Origin: Rosa chinensis
Lineage: Eukaryota > Streptophyta > Magnoliopsida > Rosales > Rosaceae
Direction of reading: 5' to 3'
Length of the DNA stretch: 64,000 nucleotides
Assembly: GCF_002994745.2 (NCBI RefSeq)
Contig: NC_037092.1
Coordinates: 21,353,001-21,417,000, forward strand
Shown here one piece after another: positions 29,553 through 41,619 of this stretch; the stretch's first letter is position 1, and every line of letters begins with the position of its first letter. A program made the position numbers and the translations under genes. Below the pieces are notes generated by a model that was not told the origin of the DNA, searched no databases, and saw only the letters and a list, made by a program, of their open reading frames with translations.

Positions 29553-30490
29553 TAATTTCTTTTCTTTGAATAGTAAGATTGAATAATAATATCCTATAAT
29601 ATAAATAATTATAAAGTAGGACGATTTGATTCTTTTTTTTTTTTTTTTTTTAGAACGGGAGATCAATTAAGCAGCTCCAAAACAAGCCCAATGAGCTGAA
29701 AATATAACTCTGATAGACAGGTCCAATCAGACAGATAAAAGAAAGGAAACTTAATTCACATCTGTGCTCAAATAAATAGCCAGTACATAAAAATTAAACT
29801 TTAAAAAGCTAAAAACCAAAAAACCAAAAAATAGGCCCAATAAGAGCCGAAAACTAAAAACTTAATTTGATTATGTTCTTTTGTCATATCGTGTCATCAT
29901 TCTAGCCTTTTAGGACAAATGGGGTAAGGACTGGTGGATCTCATCTTTAGGTTTGTTTTTTCGATAGGATTATCTTTAGGTTTGTTGGCAAATTGGACTT
30001 CTTAGAGACTTGTAATGTAATGTATTCTCATCACTCATAGTTGGAAATTTCCAAGAGTTCAAATAGCATGGAGTATAGAGGAATATTATGCTTTTGGTCC
30101 GTGTATTTTGATGAGATCAATGCAGTTTTGATCCTGTTTTGAGTTTTGTAATTTTAGTCTCGTCATTTTAGTCTTTGTAGTTTTAATAAAAAAAAAAATT
30201 AAAAAAACAGTGTTTGTCATGTTTTAGTTAACCTATCTATACTCATGCTTAAAGGTGGAATAAACGTTGAGCTTGAAGAAAATGACAAACATGACCATTT
30301 GCTTTAGTGAGTCTAGTCGTTCTCTTCTCATATTGACAAAAAATTGCAAAGACTGTAAATTCAAACGTAAGAACCAGATTACAAGGACTGAAAATGCAAT
30401 TAGTTTTTCAATTTTAGAATTCCTCATTTTTTTTCAATTATAACAAATCACAGTGATAGTCCAAGCACAAATTAGTAAGCTTTAGGGTAC
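29553..30490. other. spacer with MITE-like sequence
   Basis: A poly(T) tract stands at 29632-29651. At about 30090-30400 a stretch opens with GCTTTTGGTCCGTGTA and closes with an approximate inverted copy (reading back GCATTTTCAGTCCTTGTA), in the style of common plant MULE/MITE elements. No gene is seen. Confidence 0.35.
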
Positions 30491-30792
<302 letters not shown>

Positions 30793-30863
30793 TGAAGTCT
30801 CGAATAACGATTAATGTAAGTTCAGTTAACTTAGGTGGAGCACAATGTGTATGTAACTGTGAG

Positions 30864-30871
30864 TATTTATA
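30864..30871 (-). promoter_or_regulatory. relict TATA box of the orphan GST exon
   Basis: TATAAATA on the minus strand, 72 bp upstream of the ATG. Confidence 0.45.
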
Positions 30872-31059
30872 CTAAAACTCTAGATCAAGCAAGAAGTGAC
30901 CAACTAGCTCGGTGCCTCCAGCATTATACATTGATTCAGAATTGTTTAATACCTGGAGAATTGAATTCTTTTTTTTCTTTTTTTTTTTGGGTCTGGGAGA
31001 ATTGAATTCTCAATTCCTCTTTTTCTTGCATAATACACATAACAAATCCTAGATTCTTC

Positions 31060-31393
31060 CACCCAGATATGTCACTACTTTTTCATCAACAAATCATGAT
31101 TTATTTCGATTGAATAATAATTTTTTGTTTTATGAAAGACATTTTTTTGGACAATGGTCACTTTCATCACTCAAGAAACCAAAGATACATGTACATGCCT
31201 TTCAAAAAAAAAAAAAAGATACATGTACATGATATAAATTATAAAGCAGCACAGATGCTGTTGTGTTTCTAATATTCTTTTGTAAGAATATAATCAAGAT
31301 GCATGTACCTGTCAAATTTATTATTAATTTTTCTTATTCTCTAATCCCTCAGATTTGTCGCTACTTTTTCATTAACAAATCATGATTTAATTA
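31060..31393 (+). repeat. tandem duplicated GST upstream region
   Basis: The block starting near ACTTTTTCATCAACAAATCA (31076), with ACAATGGTCACTTTCATCAC and GCATGTACCTGTCAAAT, recurs after about 290 bp. The second copy begins at 31360 but is cut at 31393 by the MULE-like element and resumes at 37146. The repeat therefore predates the insertion. Confidence 0.6.
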
Positions 31394-31807
31394 GGGGGGG
31401 GGGGTGAAATTTGCACACCCAAAATTACAAATTGCACACCCTCTTATTTTTTTTAATAGTATTTCATATCACATTTGTTTAGACTTCCTGTACTACCCTA
31501 AAAAAATCAGAGTTTTCTTTTTTCCTTTTTGGGTTCTCTCTCTCTCTGTGGCTAGCACGGACCCTGTTACTACTTCTTCATGCTGCTTAGATGAGGAGAC
31601 CAAAAAAGCAGCATGAGTCCTCAATGATTGCAAAGAAGCACAAGATGCATTAGTGAAATGAAACATATGCATATGCCACAAACCAGAACCCATGACCAAG
31701 ACATCTGGGTAGTTTCGATTCCGGTTGAAACCCGCAACCAGAGAAGTCAAATTGAGAGCATAAAGCTTGAACAGAAGAAGTCTAACCCGCCCAAAAGAAG
31801 TCTAACC

Positions 31808-32300
31808 TCATCCCAATCTCATCAACCACAATATGATAATCACTGTGGCGCAGCTCATCCCGAACCGTGTCCATTCACTCTCAATCGAGAACCAGAGCGA
31901 GCAGCAAGTCAGCGACGAGCCTGGCCTAAGAGTCGCCGGCAACGACGACCCAAGATCCGTTGAGGAGATCGGCGGCGTCGAATCGGCCGAGGCCAAGCTT
32001 GTGGTAATCGAGGGGGGGGGATCAGAATCGGGGGAGTGAGTGACGTCCCAAACGAGGTCGTGGAGGTGGGAGAGGCAGGAGTCGTGGCGGTTCTGGAAAA
32101 CGACGACGGAGGAGACGATGGTGACGAAGCCGGTGACGAAAGGGAAGTAAGGGGTGAGGTGGATGCCGATGGCGAGAGTGATGAAGAGGGCGCCGCTAAA
32201 GAAGAGCATCTTGTTGCAGCTGAGATGATAACCGGCCATGCCCATTAGAACTAAAACCACAACGCAAGCCGCCAACACTCCCAATTGAACTGCTTCGATC
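31808..32300 (-). pseudogene. captured membrane-protein gene fragment
   Basis: The minus strand from about 32297 encodes EAVQLGVLAACVVVLVLMGM, AGYHLSCNKMLFFSGALFIT and LAIGIHLTPYFPFVTGFV: two to three hydrophobic helices, then FQNRHDSCLSHLHDLVWD and a Ser/Pro-rich tail to a stop at 31808. The layout is of a small plant transmembrane protein of unknown function. The copia element inserted right at its 5' end, and no ATG in a good position remains directly upstream of EAVQLG. The frame is otherwise open over about 160 codons, so the captured copy was intact or nearly so before insertion. Confidence 0.5.
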
Positions 32301-32600
32301 TGTTGGGAATGAGAACAAGAAAACAAAGAACTCAAACACAAGAACTGGATTGAATGACTTGATTCTTTATTGAATAACAGTGGTTATTATATAGCCTTAC
32401 ATGAACAAACAGAATAGCTAGAAAACAGCCCAGGCCAACAGAAACGTGGTAAATGCAACAAGAAATAGTCAAAACAGAAATCCCTAAAGAAAGTGTCAAA
32501 GCTGTGAACAACTTCCTAAAGACTAGGGACATATTAAAACTGAAATTAGAACCTAATCAGCAATGATACTAATACCTCCAGGAAACCAGAAAACCCTTCA
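32301..32600 (-). repeat. copia 3' LTR
   Basis: 300 bp, TG...CA ends on the minus strand. About 96 percent identical to 36699-36998. Confidence 0.93.
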
Positions 32601-32631
32601 TTCGTTCCCTTAAACTTACTACAAATTGCAG

Positions 32632-34106
32632 TCAAGGAACCTTCCAAACACCCAGCTGCTCTCTTAACTTCAAAAAAGCATCAAGCTTCAGAGGTTTGGT
32701 CATCAAACCTGCCACCTGATCCTGACTTCCACAATGAACCAATGCAATTGTACCTTCCTTAGTAAGATTTCTCAAGAAATGGTACCTCACATCAATATGC
32801 TTGCTGTGCCAGTGCATCACCGGATTCTTAGACAGCTTGATAGTTGAGCTGTTGTCACATCTCACATATGTGCACCCTTCATCAGAATGCCCAAATTCCT
32901 TCAAAATCCTTTTTATCCAGAGAGATTGACATGCACACATCGCAACTGCTACAAATTCTGCCTCTATGGTTGATAGAGTCACTATTGGCTGCTTCTTTGA
33001 ACTCCATGAAACTGCACCAGAGCTCAGTAAAAATACATAGCCACTTGTACTTTTCCTATCCTCCGTATCTCCGGCATAGTCACTATCCGTAAATGCAAGA
33101 AATTCACCACTTCCTCCTTTCTTGTAATGAATTCCAAAGTTTACAGTCCCTCTCAAATATCGAAGTGCCCTTTTTGCTACTTGTAGACGAAGCTTTGTAG
33201 GTTTAGACATGTATCTGCTTATGAGGTAAGTGACAAACATCATATCCGATCTTGTGGCCGTGAGATACATCAAACTATCCACCAATTGCTTATAGTATGT
33301 TTCATCCACTGTAATGCCATCTTCATCTTTGTTGATCTTGCATCCAGGAACTATTGGATTATTAACTGAATTGCTCTCCATCATACCAAACCTTTTCAAA
33401 ACCTCTAGTGCATATTTCCTTTGGCATATTTAAATACCATCTGACCTCTGTAACACTTCAATCCCAAGAAAAAAACAGCATCTTCCCCAAGTCCGACATG
33501 TCGAACTCTCTCATCATGGAACTTTTGAACTCAGACAACATAATTTCATCATCACCAGTAAATATTAAATCATCAACATAAACACTTACAATGATGATCT
33601 TTCCTTCCCTGATTTTCTTAGTGAATAACGCCTGCTCGCTGTCACACCTTTGGAAACCTTCATTGATGAAGTGTGCTTCGATTCGGCTGAACCAAGCTCA
33701 TGGAGCTTGTTTTAATCCATACAAAGCCTCATGCAACTTGTAAACTAGATGTTCGCTCCCCCTTTTCTCATACCCCTTCGGTTGTTCAAATAGACATTTT
33801 CCCTCTGCTCACCATGAAGAAAGGCCTATTTGACATCTAACTGAAAGATTTTCCAGCTTTTCTGTGCTACTAAAGCAATAATCATCCTCACTGTATCCAA
33901 CCTCGATATCGGTGCAAAAACCTCTGTGTAGTCTATGCCATGCTTTTGTGAGTACCCTTTAGCAACTAGCGTTACCTTGTGCTTATCCATTTCCCCATGC
34001 TCATTGTACTTCATTTTGTATACTCACTTCACCCCGATTTTTTTGCTCCAGTCGACAGCTCAGTGAGTGTCTCTATGGAGTTGGTCTCACAGTCCATAGC
34101 AAGTCT
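32632..34106 (-). pseudogene. copia reverse transcriptase and RNase H, broken
   Basis: RT starts with HKVTLVAKGYSQKHGIDYTE and FAPISRLDTVRMIIALVAQ (33826-34014). The polymerase motif YVDD is readable near 33577 in VSVYVDDLIFTGDDE, but stops and frame changes separate these blocks. RNase H (32632-33399) is one clean frame: YLISRYMSKPTKLRLQVAKR, FTDSDYAGD, SWSSKKQPIVTLSTIEAEF and MHWHSKHIDVRYHFLR, containing the Ty1-type D-E-D residues. It normally makes and trims the element's cDNA. Confidence 0.9.
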
Positions 34107-35414
34107 CTAATTTGCATTCTTTACTGCTTCTTCGAAATGAATAGGATCAGCTGACACAACTAATGCCATGTCTGATTCATCTTCAGATAAGCCTTCCCTA
34201 GTAACATAATCTTGCATCCACATTGGAGGATCCCTCACTCTCTCTTCATCTTCACCTACTTCATCTCTAGTTCTATCTCCCTCACCAATCTCTATACAAC
34301 TGTTTCTCTCCTCATCATTATTAATATTTTCACCTCCACCGTCACTTTCCATATCTCCCTCACTATTTTCTTCATTCTCACCCCATTCTAAGTCTAAAAG
34401 AATTTGCTTCTCATAAGACACATCCCAAACCCAATCCCACTGTTTTTCTTCTTCGAAAACCACATCCCTACTCACTACAATCTTCCTAGTGATAGGATCA
34501 AACAATCTATACCCCTTTGACTCCTCACTAACTCCCAACAAAACACAAGGAAAACTTTTATTATCAAGCTTACCTCTTCTCACATCTGGAATGTGTACAT
34601 GAGCCAAGCAACCAAAGACTCGAAAGTGATCTACTGAGGGTTTTATCCCACTCCATGCTTCTTGCGGTGTGATATCTTTCACTGCCAATGTCGAACACCT
34701 ATTTAGAACATAGAAAGTCCAATTCACTGCCTCTAGCCAAAATGTCTTCTGAATCCTTTTGTCAGAAAGCATCGATCGGACCATGTTCATTACTGTTATG
34801 TTTTTCCTTTCAGCTACACCATTGTGTTGTGGTGTGTATGTCGTGGTCAGCTGCCTCTTGATACCCTTTCGCTTGCAGAACTCATTGAACTCATTGGAAG
34901 TAAATTCTCCTCCCATATCAGTCCGTAAACACTGCACAAACATCCATGTGTCCTTTTCAACCATTATTTTGAACCTTTTAAAGCAATTCAATGCCTCTGA
35001 CTTTTCAACTAATAAAAACACCCATGATTTCCGACTAAAATCATCAATGAAACACAATGTGTACCTATTTCCACTATTGGACTCAGGTGAGATCGGACCG
35101 CAAATATCGACATGAATCAGCTCCAATTTCTGACTTGCTCTCCAAGTGATTTTCTTCGGCATGGCATCTCTAGGTTGCTTGCCATTGATACAATCCGTGC
35201 AGGTCATGCTTGAGGTAGGAAATTGAGGAAGTCCACATACCATCTTCTTCCATTGCAGGGTTCTTAAACCTTTATAGCTCAAATGGCCATATCTTCTATG
35301 CCAAAGGTAGGAGAGGTCTTGAGAGCTTGTGTGAAAACATCTTTCTGGTTGAGCTTGTGCAGATACTTGAGCTTGAGTCTGTGCTAGTAGGATGAACATT
35401 CTGTTGGCGCTCAT
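34107..35414 (-). pseudogene. copia integrase region
   Basis: An open frame of 435 codons: the gag-pre-integrase zinc site (LWHRRYGHLSYKGLRTLQ ... CTDCINGKQ, HHCC type), then the catalytic core with Asp in HVDICGPISPESNSGNRYTL, Asp in LRTDMGGEF and Glu in HNGVAERKN. An acidic C-terminal region follows, leading towards RT. It is open but has lost contact with protease and RT through stops, so it is labelled a pseudogene part. Confidence 0.9.
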
Positions 35415-35468
35415 TAGGGTTTGAATGATTAAACCCTTCTCTGGATGGTAGATCTTACAAACTCCTCC

Positions 35469-36608
35469 CTAAATTAAGATTGCCAAACCTCTCTCTTGAA
35501 GTTGTCCTATGCTCAAGAGATTATTTTTGAGCTCTGGAACATAGTACACTTCATTGACAACATGATTAACTCCATTCAATAGTAGCTTCACATTTCCTTT
35601 TCCAACCATACTCATTCTACTATTGTTTCCCAACTTAACTGAATGTTGAAAACTATCATCTAAATTGATAAACATACCTCGATATCCACACATACGATTG
35701 GATCAACCTGAGTCAAGGAACCAAGCATCATTCTGTTTCACCTCATGCAATTCAACATACGACATCAGTAGCATCTCATCCTCTTCATTCAACTCTGCAT
35801 AGTTGGCTTCCTTGTTCAACGTTGGACATTCATATTGGAAATGTCCAAGTTTATGACACTTGAAGCATTCCACCATGGCCCTATTGAACACTTGTCCTCT
35901 TCCACGACCTCTTCCTTTGTAATTGCTTCTTCCTCGGCCTCTTCCTCCAACTCTTTCATCATAGACTCTCAATGCTTGATCATCTCCTTCATTCTTTTAG
36001 AATTTTTTTTCATGAACGAGTAATGAACTCTGCAGTTCATCCACTGAAAGACTATTGATATCTTTCGACTCCTCGATCGAACAGACTATGTAGTTGAACT
36101 TCTCAGTAAGTGTGCGCAAGATCTTCTCAACGATCTTCACATTAGACATGTTCTCTCCAAGATTCCTCATGTCGTTTGCTACCAGCATCACCCTTGCAAA
36201 GTAATCTGTGACAGATTCTCCAAATTTCATCTCCAACACTTCAAAATTCCTGCGAAGGATTTGAAGCTGAGCACACTGTACCCTAGCATTTCCTTGGTAC
36301 TTGACCTTCATGGAATCCCACAGTTGCTTTGCCGTCTCCTTCTGAGCAATTGTCTTGAGGATGGACTTGTCAATGGATTGGAAAAGATAATTCTTGGCCA
36401 TCAGATCCTTCAACTTTGTCTCCTCCAAGGTTTTCCTCTGTGCACCAGTTAAAGCTTCTCCAGGTGCAGGCTCTGCATACCCTGTCTCAATAACACTCCA
36501 ATACTCCTTTGAACGTAGGAGATTCTCCATTAGCATGTTCCAATGCTCATAATCCCCATTGAACTTTGGAATGCAAGGTTGCGCAAAGTTACTTGACTCT
36601 GCTGCCAT
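35469..36608 (-). pseudogene. copia gag and protease region
   Basis: Gag runs from the ATG at 36608 (FAQPCIPKFNGDYEHWNMLM, later LQILRRNFEVLEMK) to a TAA at 35996. It continues in the same frame with an Arg/Gly stretch and the zinc knuckle CFKCHKLGHFQYEC. The aspartic protease signature DSG at 35703 is followed directly by TGA where the family has a Cys codon. The rest of the protease lies at 35469-35693 up to GQLQERGLAI. Two single nonsense changes thus separate otherwise preserved parts. Confidence 0.9.
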
Positions 36609-36698
36609 CTTTTCACTTCCTCACTCTGTGTTTTGGAAATCACTCAAAAAGACTGCTGCTTTTTCTTTTCAAGCCCAGTAGGGGCTCTGATACCAGTT

Positions 36699-36998
36699 TG
36701 TTGGGAATGAGAACAAGATAATAAAGAACTCAAACACAAGAACTGGATTGAATGACTTGATTCTTTATTGAATAACAGTGGCTATTATATAGCCTTACAT
36801 GAACAAACATAATAGCTAGAAAACAGCCCACGCCAACAGAAACGTGGTAAATGTAACAAAAAAGAGTCAAAACAGAAATCCCTAAAGAAAGTGTCAAAGC
36901 TGTGAACAACTTCCTAAAGACTATGGACTTATTAAAACTGAAATTAGAACCTAATCAGCAATGATCCTAATACCTCGAGGAAACCAGAAAACCCTTCA
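36699..36998 (-). repeat. copia 5' LTR
   Basis: 300 bp, with the tRNA-Met-type primer site immediately inside at about 36684-36698. Confidence 0.93.
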
Positions 36999-37153
36999 CG
37001 ACCAATGGGGGGAGGGAGAGAGGACCCAAAGAGAAAAAGAAAACTCTGATTTTTTTAGGGTAGTTTAGGAAGTCTAAACGGATGTGATATGAAATACTAT
37101 TAAAAAAATAAGAGGGTGTGTGCAAATTTCACCACCCTTTAAGCCTTTAATTA

Positions 37154-40100
37154 TTTCGATTGAATGATAATTTTTTTGTCTTATGAAAGGCATTTTTCTT
37201 TAGACAATGGTCACTTTCATCACTCAAGAAACCAAAGATACATGTCATGTACGGTGTAAATTATAAAGCAGTCATGTACGGTGTAAATTATAAAGCAGCC
37301 TTGGCTGCTAGCTAGGCATTTATGATTTATTGTTGTGTTACTAATATTCTGTTGTTATAAATTAAGGTGCATGCACCTCTCAAATTTTTTATTTATTATT
37401 ATTATTGTTGTTGTTATTTTTATTTTTTTTATTTTTTATTTTTTTATTTTTTATTTTGTTCTTCTTCTTCTTCGTCTCTAATCTATAGGTAAAACAACAA
37501 TAAAAGACTTATGTGGTTATACCATTAGACCAAATGATTATGAACTAATATTTTATTTTATTTTTAGTTAAATAAGAGGTAAGCGTTGTGGTGACCCTAA
37601 GGCCAGCTTTTCTGATTTGGTGAGATCGATCTCGTCCTGCGGCGCTTGACGTCTTGATGTTGTGTGGTCTACTGCCGGACTGAAGTTTTGATGCTATTGC
37701 TTGGGGACGGTTTCCTTTGGAGTGTCGTTTGCTCAAAGATCTAGCATGGTGATTTTCAACGGTCGATTTCGGTGCGAAGTCTCTGAAGCACTGTGGTCGG
37801 ATTGTTCAAAGTTGTTGTGCTTTCCTGGACCGCCAATGACATGGCATGGGTTGTGCAGGTGCTGCATAAATGGCAGGGTGGGTAGTGTGATTCCGGTTAT
37901 GTCTAATGAGTGGATATAGTTCTATGTAATATTGTAGGTGCGTACTAATCCATTTTTTGTCTATCTATAGATGACAGCAGTGTTAAGAGTATAGGTCAAA
38001 GTCAAAAAAAAGGTCAAAGATCAAAGTGATAATAAGCAAGTCAATATAAATACGGAGAATTTATTCTTTATTAATGTAAGTTGGTTACCTATTAAAAATT
38101 TAAAACTACCTAAAGAAAATTCAGAAACAGTACATCATCTTCTTCCTTGGTTTTCTAGTTTTCTTAGATATCTTGCTTTCTTCTACTTTTTATGTTTTAT
38201 CATGAATTTCAGCAAGCGGAATGGTGTGTAATGACTATTTTAACTTGAGATGAATGATGTCGCCGATTTGGATTTGATTAAAAAACAAAACAAAAAATAT
38301 CATTATATGGCAAAAGAAAAAAAAAATTGGCACTGTTTTCATTTCGTTCTTTATTTTTTCTTTCTTCTTTTTGGGAAATCCAATTTAGCAAAACTACAAA
38401 GTTCCTTCTCGATTCTAGAAAGGGTGCTGCTACCTCATTCAGCCATGTTCATCTCTGATAATCAAGAAATTGGGAAAAAACATGAAAGTTCTTCATTCAA
38501 GCTGTTCCTATCTTTCTCTTTTTTGAATTTGAGAAGAAAACTATATATTAACCCGTTAGGGGCGCATGATCTATCGTTATTAACACTGCATGCATGTGAT
38601 TCCACATCATTTTGAATCTTACAGTTCGTACTGATAGATATGGAGAGATCGAGAGAGAGTCATAAATTGGCCTCACTTGTCACCTTCTCAGATGCCGTGC
38701 CGATTAAGCTGCTGATTCTATCCACACCCGTACGTACTGGTCCATCCAAAAAGGAAACCTTACATTTCGTACGTGCTAATCCACTTTTTTGGACTATACA
38801 ATGTATAGTTCATTCTTATAAAGTTATTTCTTGTTTCTAGTTATGAGCTTTACCGATCGATTATACCAGATCTGATTAGGTGATTAATTTAGTAGACATG
38901 TATTCCCCGTAATCCACAAGAAAATCCGGGTGTTCTTACTCGTGAAGGTTCAAACTCATAATGTTTAAGTTTATAGTAGGTTTATGTATATTGTATGCGG
39001 AAATTAAACACGCTAGGTCAATATATTGTAAGGAATGTGGATTTGGTACGATATTAAATATTACGGATCGTCAATTTCGTATCTTGCATGGTACCCTCAA
39101 AACAGGATAACCTATAAGGTGTGGCAACCCCAAAACGTTTAGGATCTAGAAGGCATGAAAATGACTGAACGTGCCGACCGAATGAAAGATACAGCCAATT
39201 TCAGTTTAAGTAACCCTATAAGAAGGTGCCCATTATCGTTCCCGGTTCTCCATCTTCCTCTTTCAATCTTCCCAGAACTCTTCCTCAGTTTCTCTAGCCT
39301 ATCTGTAATGGAGGAAAGAGTCAGTACTGAAGTAGCTGTCCCACAGATGATTTCAGTGCGGAAGCGCCAACAGACCAAAATGTTGGATACAATTTTTGAG
39401 GAAGAGTACTACGATCTGGAGTTGATCAAACCTTGCTGCCGACAATTTACAGATCAACTTCTAGTTATGATCTTGACATATCATGTTATGGTAAGAAGCA
39501 GCTCATACTGACTGCGGAAGTGGACGGAGGTCTAGAGATTAATTAGAAGAGAATAAAGAGCCATGACATTGAAGTATAGTCATGGATCATTTTAGCTATT
39601 GCATTATGTTTTTTGAAGTTGCAACCACCACTTTAATTTGTTCTTCTCCTCATGGAATTTTTTTTAAACTTCCAAGGAGATTGCAACTGCTGTAATTTTT
39701 TTTTTTTTCATTGAAGGAAAATGAGAAATAAATGACGACCGTGTGGTTAGAAAACATGGTTGTGACTCTAACTCAGATAAATACCAACTAGCTAGGAAGC
39801 AAGACAATTAATTACCCTGCAACTAAGCACTTTCAATTAATTCAAGTTAATCCAGTGCTGTTTTCTATTACGAAATCCTATATATCGTGCTTCACAAGTA
39901 CTGTGTGTGGGTGAGTTCAAAATTGTCGAGGTCTTCAATACACAAAGTAAATTTGTTGAATATGTGCAAGGCAAGCCAAACATTGGGGTTTTCCTCAACA
40001 GCTGTATTTCTTTATTTAAGTACTATTTTGATGACTTTTCAGTCCAGAATCCAGATAAGAAGGTATCCGATATTCCGATTACGTTAAGTATAGCGGGCAT

Positions 40101-40455
40101 GACGACAATAATTCTTTAAATTCATCATCACCAATCATCACCAATATAATTGTTAATCATTTTAAAAGTTGTTGATGCATGTTGGCTTTTAAAATAGTAT
40201 ACTTCTACTTCATCCCTTCATCATGCAATGATGAACTGGTCAAAACTTTCAATCAACTTGGAGTCATGCCGCGTGGGATTGATATGGAAAAACCTGCCAA
40301 ACTAGATTCTAGTTCATATTTCATTTGAAAACTTGGAAACTCAATTAGAGAAGTTCACATGCATGTTTCCAAATTTAACTTCATATATATGCAGGGACCA
40401 GGGACAAAGACATGAGTCTGAAAAAGTCCAAAGTATTCCCTAAATCATATTAATT
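37154..40455. other. 3.3 kb without a recognised gene
   Basis: 37154-37400 completes the duplicated GST upstream block, with a local double of GTCATGTACGGTGTAAATTA. 37390-37460 is T/A simple sequence. Frames at 39155-39511 (MEERVSTEVAVPQMISVRKR) and 39907-40119 (FKIVEVFNTQSKFVEYVQGK) could be exon remnants, but I recognise neither family and see no full gene structure. No RNA gene seen. Confidence 0.3.
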
Positions 40456-41537
40456 AGGGTTTTTGTCCATTTACCCCATTTATAGAGATTTTTTTTCTCA
40501 CTTACCCTATTAAGTTTTTTTAATTCCCCTTTACCTAAAACACTCTAAGGAAGTCTTCCCTAATACCCAATTAATTTTTTTTTTTTCCAGACTATTTGAC
40601 CCTCACCCCTTTGTTACTTAGAGAGAGAAAGAGAGAGAAACCATAGGAGACTTCGCGGGAGCCCCATCACTGGTTGCCGGATTTCGGCCCACTTTTGCCG
40701 GAATCAGGTCACAGGGCGCTGCCTACTGGACTTTTCTGAAAACCTCGCCAAAGGTTCCCAAAGAGGTCGTCGGAGATTTCATAGGTCCCAGGAAATGTTT
40801 ATTGCCCCTATTAAAGGGGCAATAAACCTCTATTGCCCCCCAATAGAACTTTCTGTAGCCGGAATGAGAACTAATCTTCCTAAAATTAGACAAATAAAAC
40901 TTTGATTAAAGAAAAAAACTAAGAGATTATATCAATTTAAAAACGTCTATTGCCCCCCAATAGACATTCAAAAATTTTTTACCCCCCTTTTCTTCTGCCC
41001 CATTACTTAAAAAAAAAATAAAAAACTATTATACGGGCACCCAGAAAATGCTCTGGGCACCCACATCTGCTTCTCGGGTCGGATCCCACGGTCGTTGCTC
41101 GGAAACAGAAGCTCGTCGCCATTAATGCCTTGCACGGTCCGATTCCGGCGTCATTGCCTGAGTTAGATCCCACAGTCGCTGCCGGAGCTGCATGTTCAAC
41201 GAGCAGTATTTCTCTGCCAGCAACAAGCTGAACTACCAGATTCTGACATCTTTGAGCAATATTCCTTTGCCGGTAACCCGATCCGAGCTGGACTACCCAG
41301 ACTCCGACATCGACGAGCAGTATTCCTTCGTCGGCGGCCCTAATCCAGTCTAGAGAGAGAGAGATCAGGATGAGAGAGATCGATGTTTGAGTGGCATGCT
41401 GGTAGTTTGTTAATTAGGTTAAGGGCAAAATGGTTATTTGATGTTAAATTGGGTTAGTGAGAACAAAAATTTGTTTTTGAGATAAGTGGAATAATTTTGG
41501 CTCATTTTAATGCTATTGGTCAATGACCCTATTAATT
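40449..41537. mobile_element. non-autonomous MULE-like element upstream of the receptor kinase
   Basis: Inverted ends AGGGTTTTTGTCC (40456) and, reading back from 41530, AGGGTCATTGACC, followed on both sides by material on the pattern of TTATCCCATTTACCCC and CACTAACCCAATTTA. ATTAATT flanks both sides (40449-40455, 41531-41537). The phrase TCTATTGCCCCCCAATAGA occurs inside. A related copy in the opposite orientation lies at 58389-59300. No coding region is recognised. Confidence 0.6.
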
Positions 41538-41554
41538 AAATAATGCAGGGCCTC

Positions 41555-41562
41555 TATAAATA
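41555..41562 (+). promoter_or_regulatory. TATA box of the receptor kinase gene
   Basis: TATAAATA, 58 bp before the ATG at 41620 and only about 18 bp from the target duplication of the upstream transposon. Confidence 0.6.
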
Positions 41563-41619
41563 AAAGCCTGTGATGAAGTACTATAACATTGAAAACAGTA
41601 CCCAAACAAACAAAAAACC

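Larger units (their letters stand above)
32296..37003 (-). mobile_element. Ty1/copia LTR retrotransposon, degenerate
   Basis: Two 300-bp LTRs (32301-32600 and 36699-36998) differ at about 12 positions, or 4 percent. The element is on the minus strand. Just inside the 5' LTR is TGGTATCAGAGCC, complementary to initiator tRNA-Met, and a purine-rich AAGGGAACGAA precedes the 3' LTR. Flanking 5-mers are CGATC and CGACC, a target duplication with one change. Gag, protease, integrase, RT and RNase H appear in copia order with stops and shifts, so this copy cannot move by itself. It is inserted at the start of the membrane-protein fragment. Confidence 0.92.
31386..37153. mobile_element. MULE-like element carrying a gene fragment, with a nested copia element
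   Basis: Inverted ends of about 140 bp: 31394-31540 and the reverse complement of 37008-37145. They share GGTGAAATTTGCAC, then CCTCTTATTTTTTTTAATAG and an ACTACCCTAAAAAAATCAGA-like block. TTTAATTA (31386-31393 and 37146-37153) flanks the element; a ninth position differs. Removing the copia insertion leaves about 1.05 kb holding part of a membrane-protein gene. No transposase. It sits inside the second copy of the duplicated GST upstream block. Confidence 0.65.
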
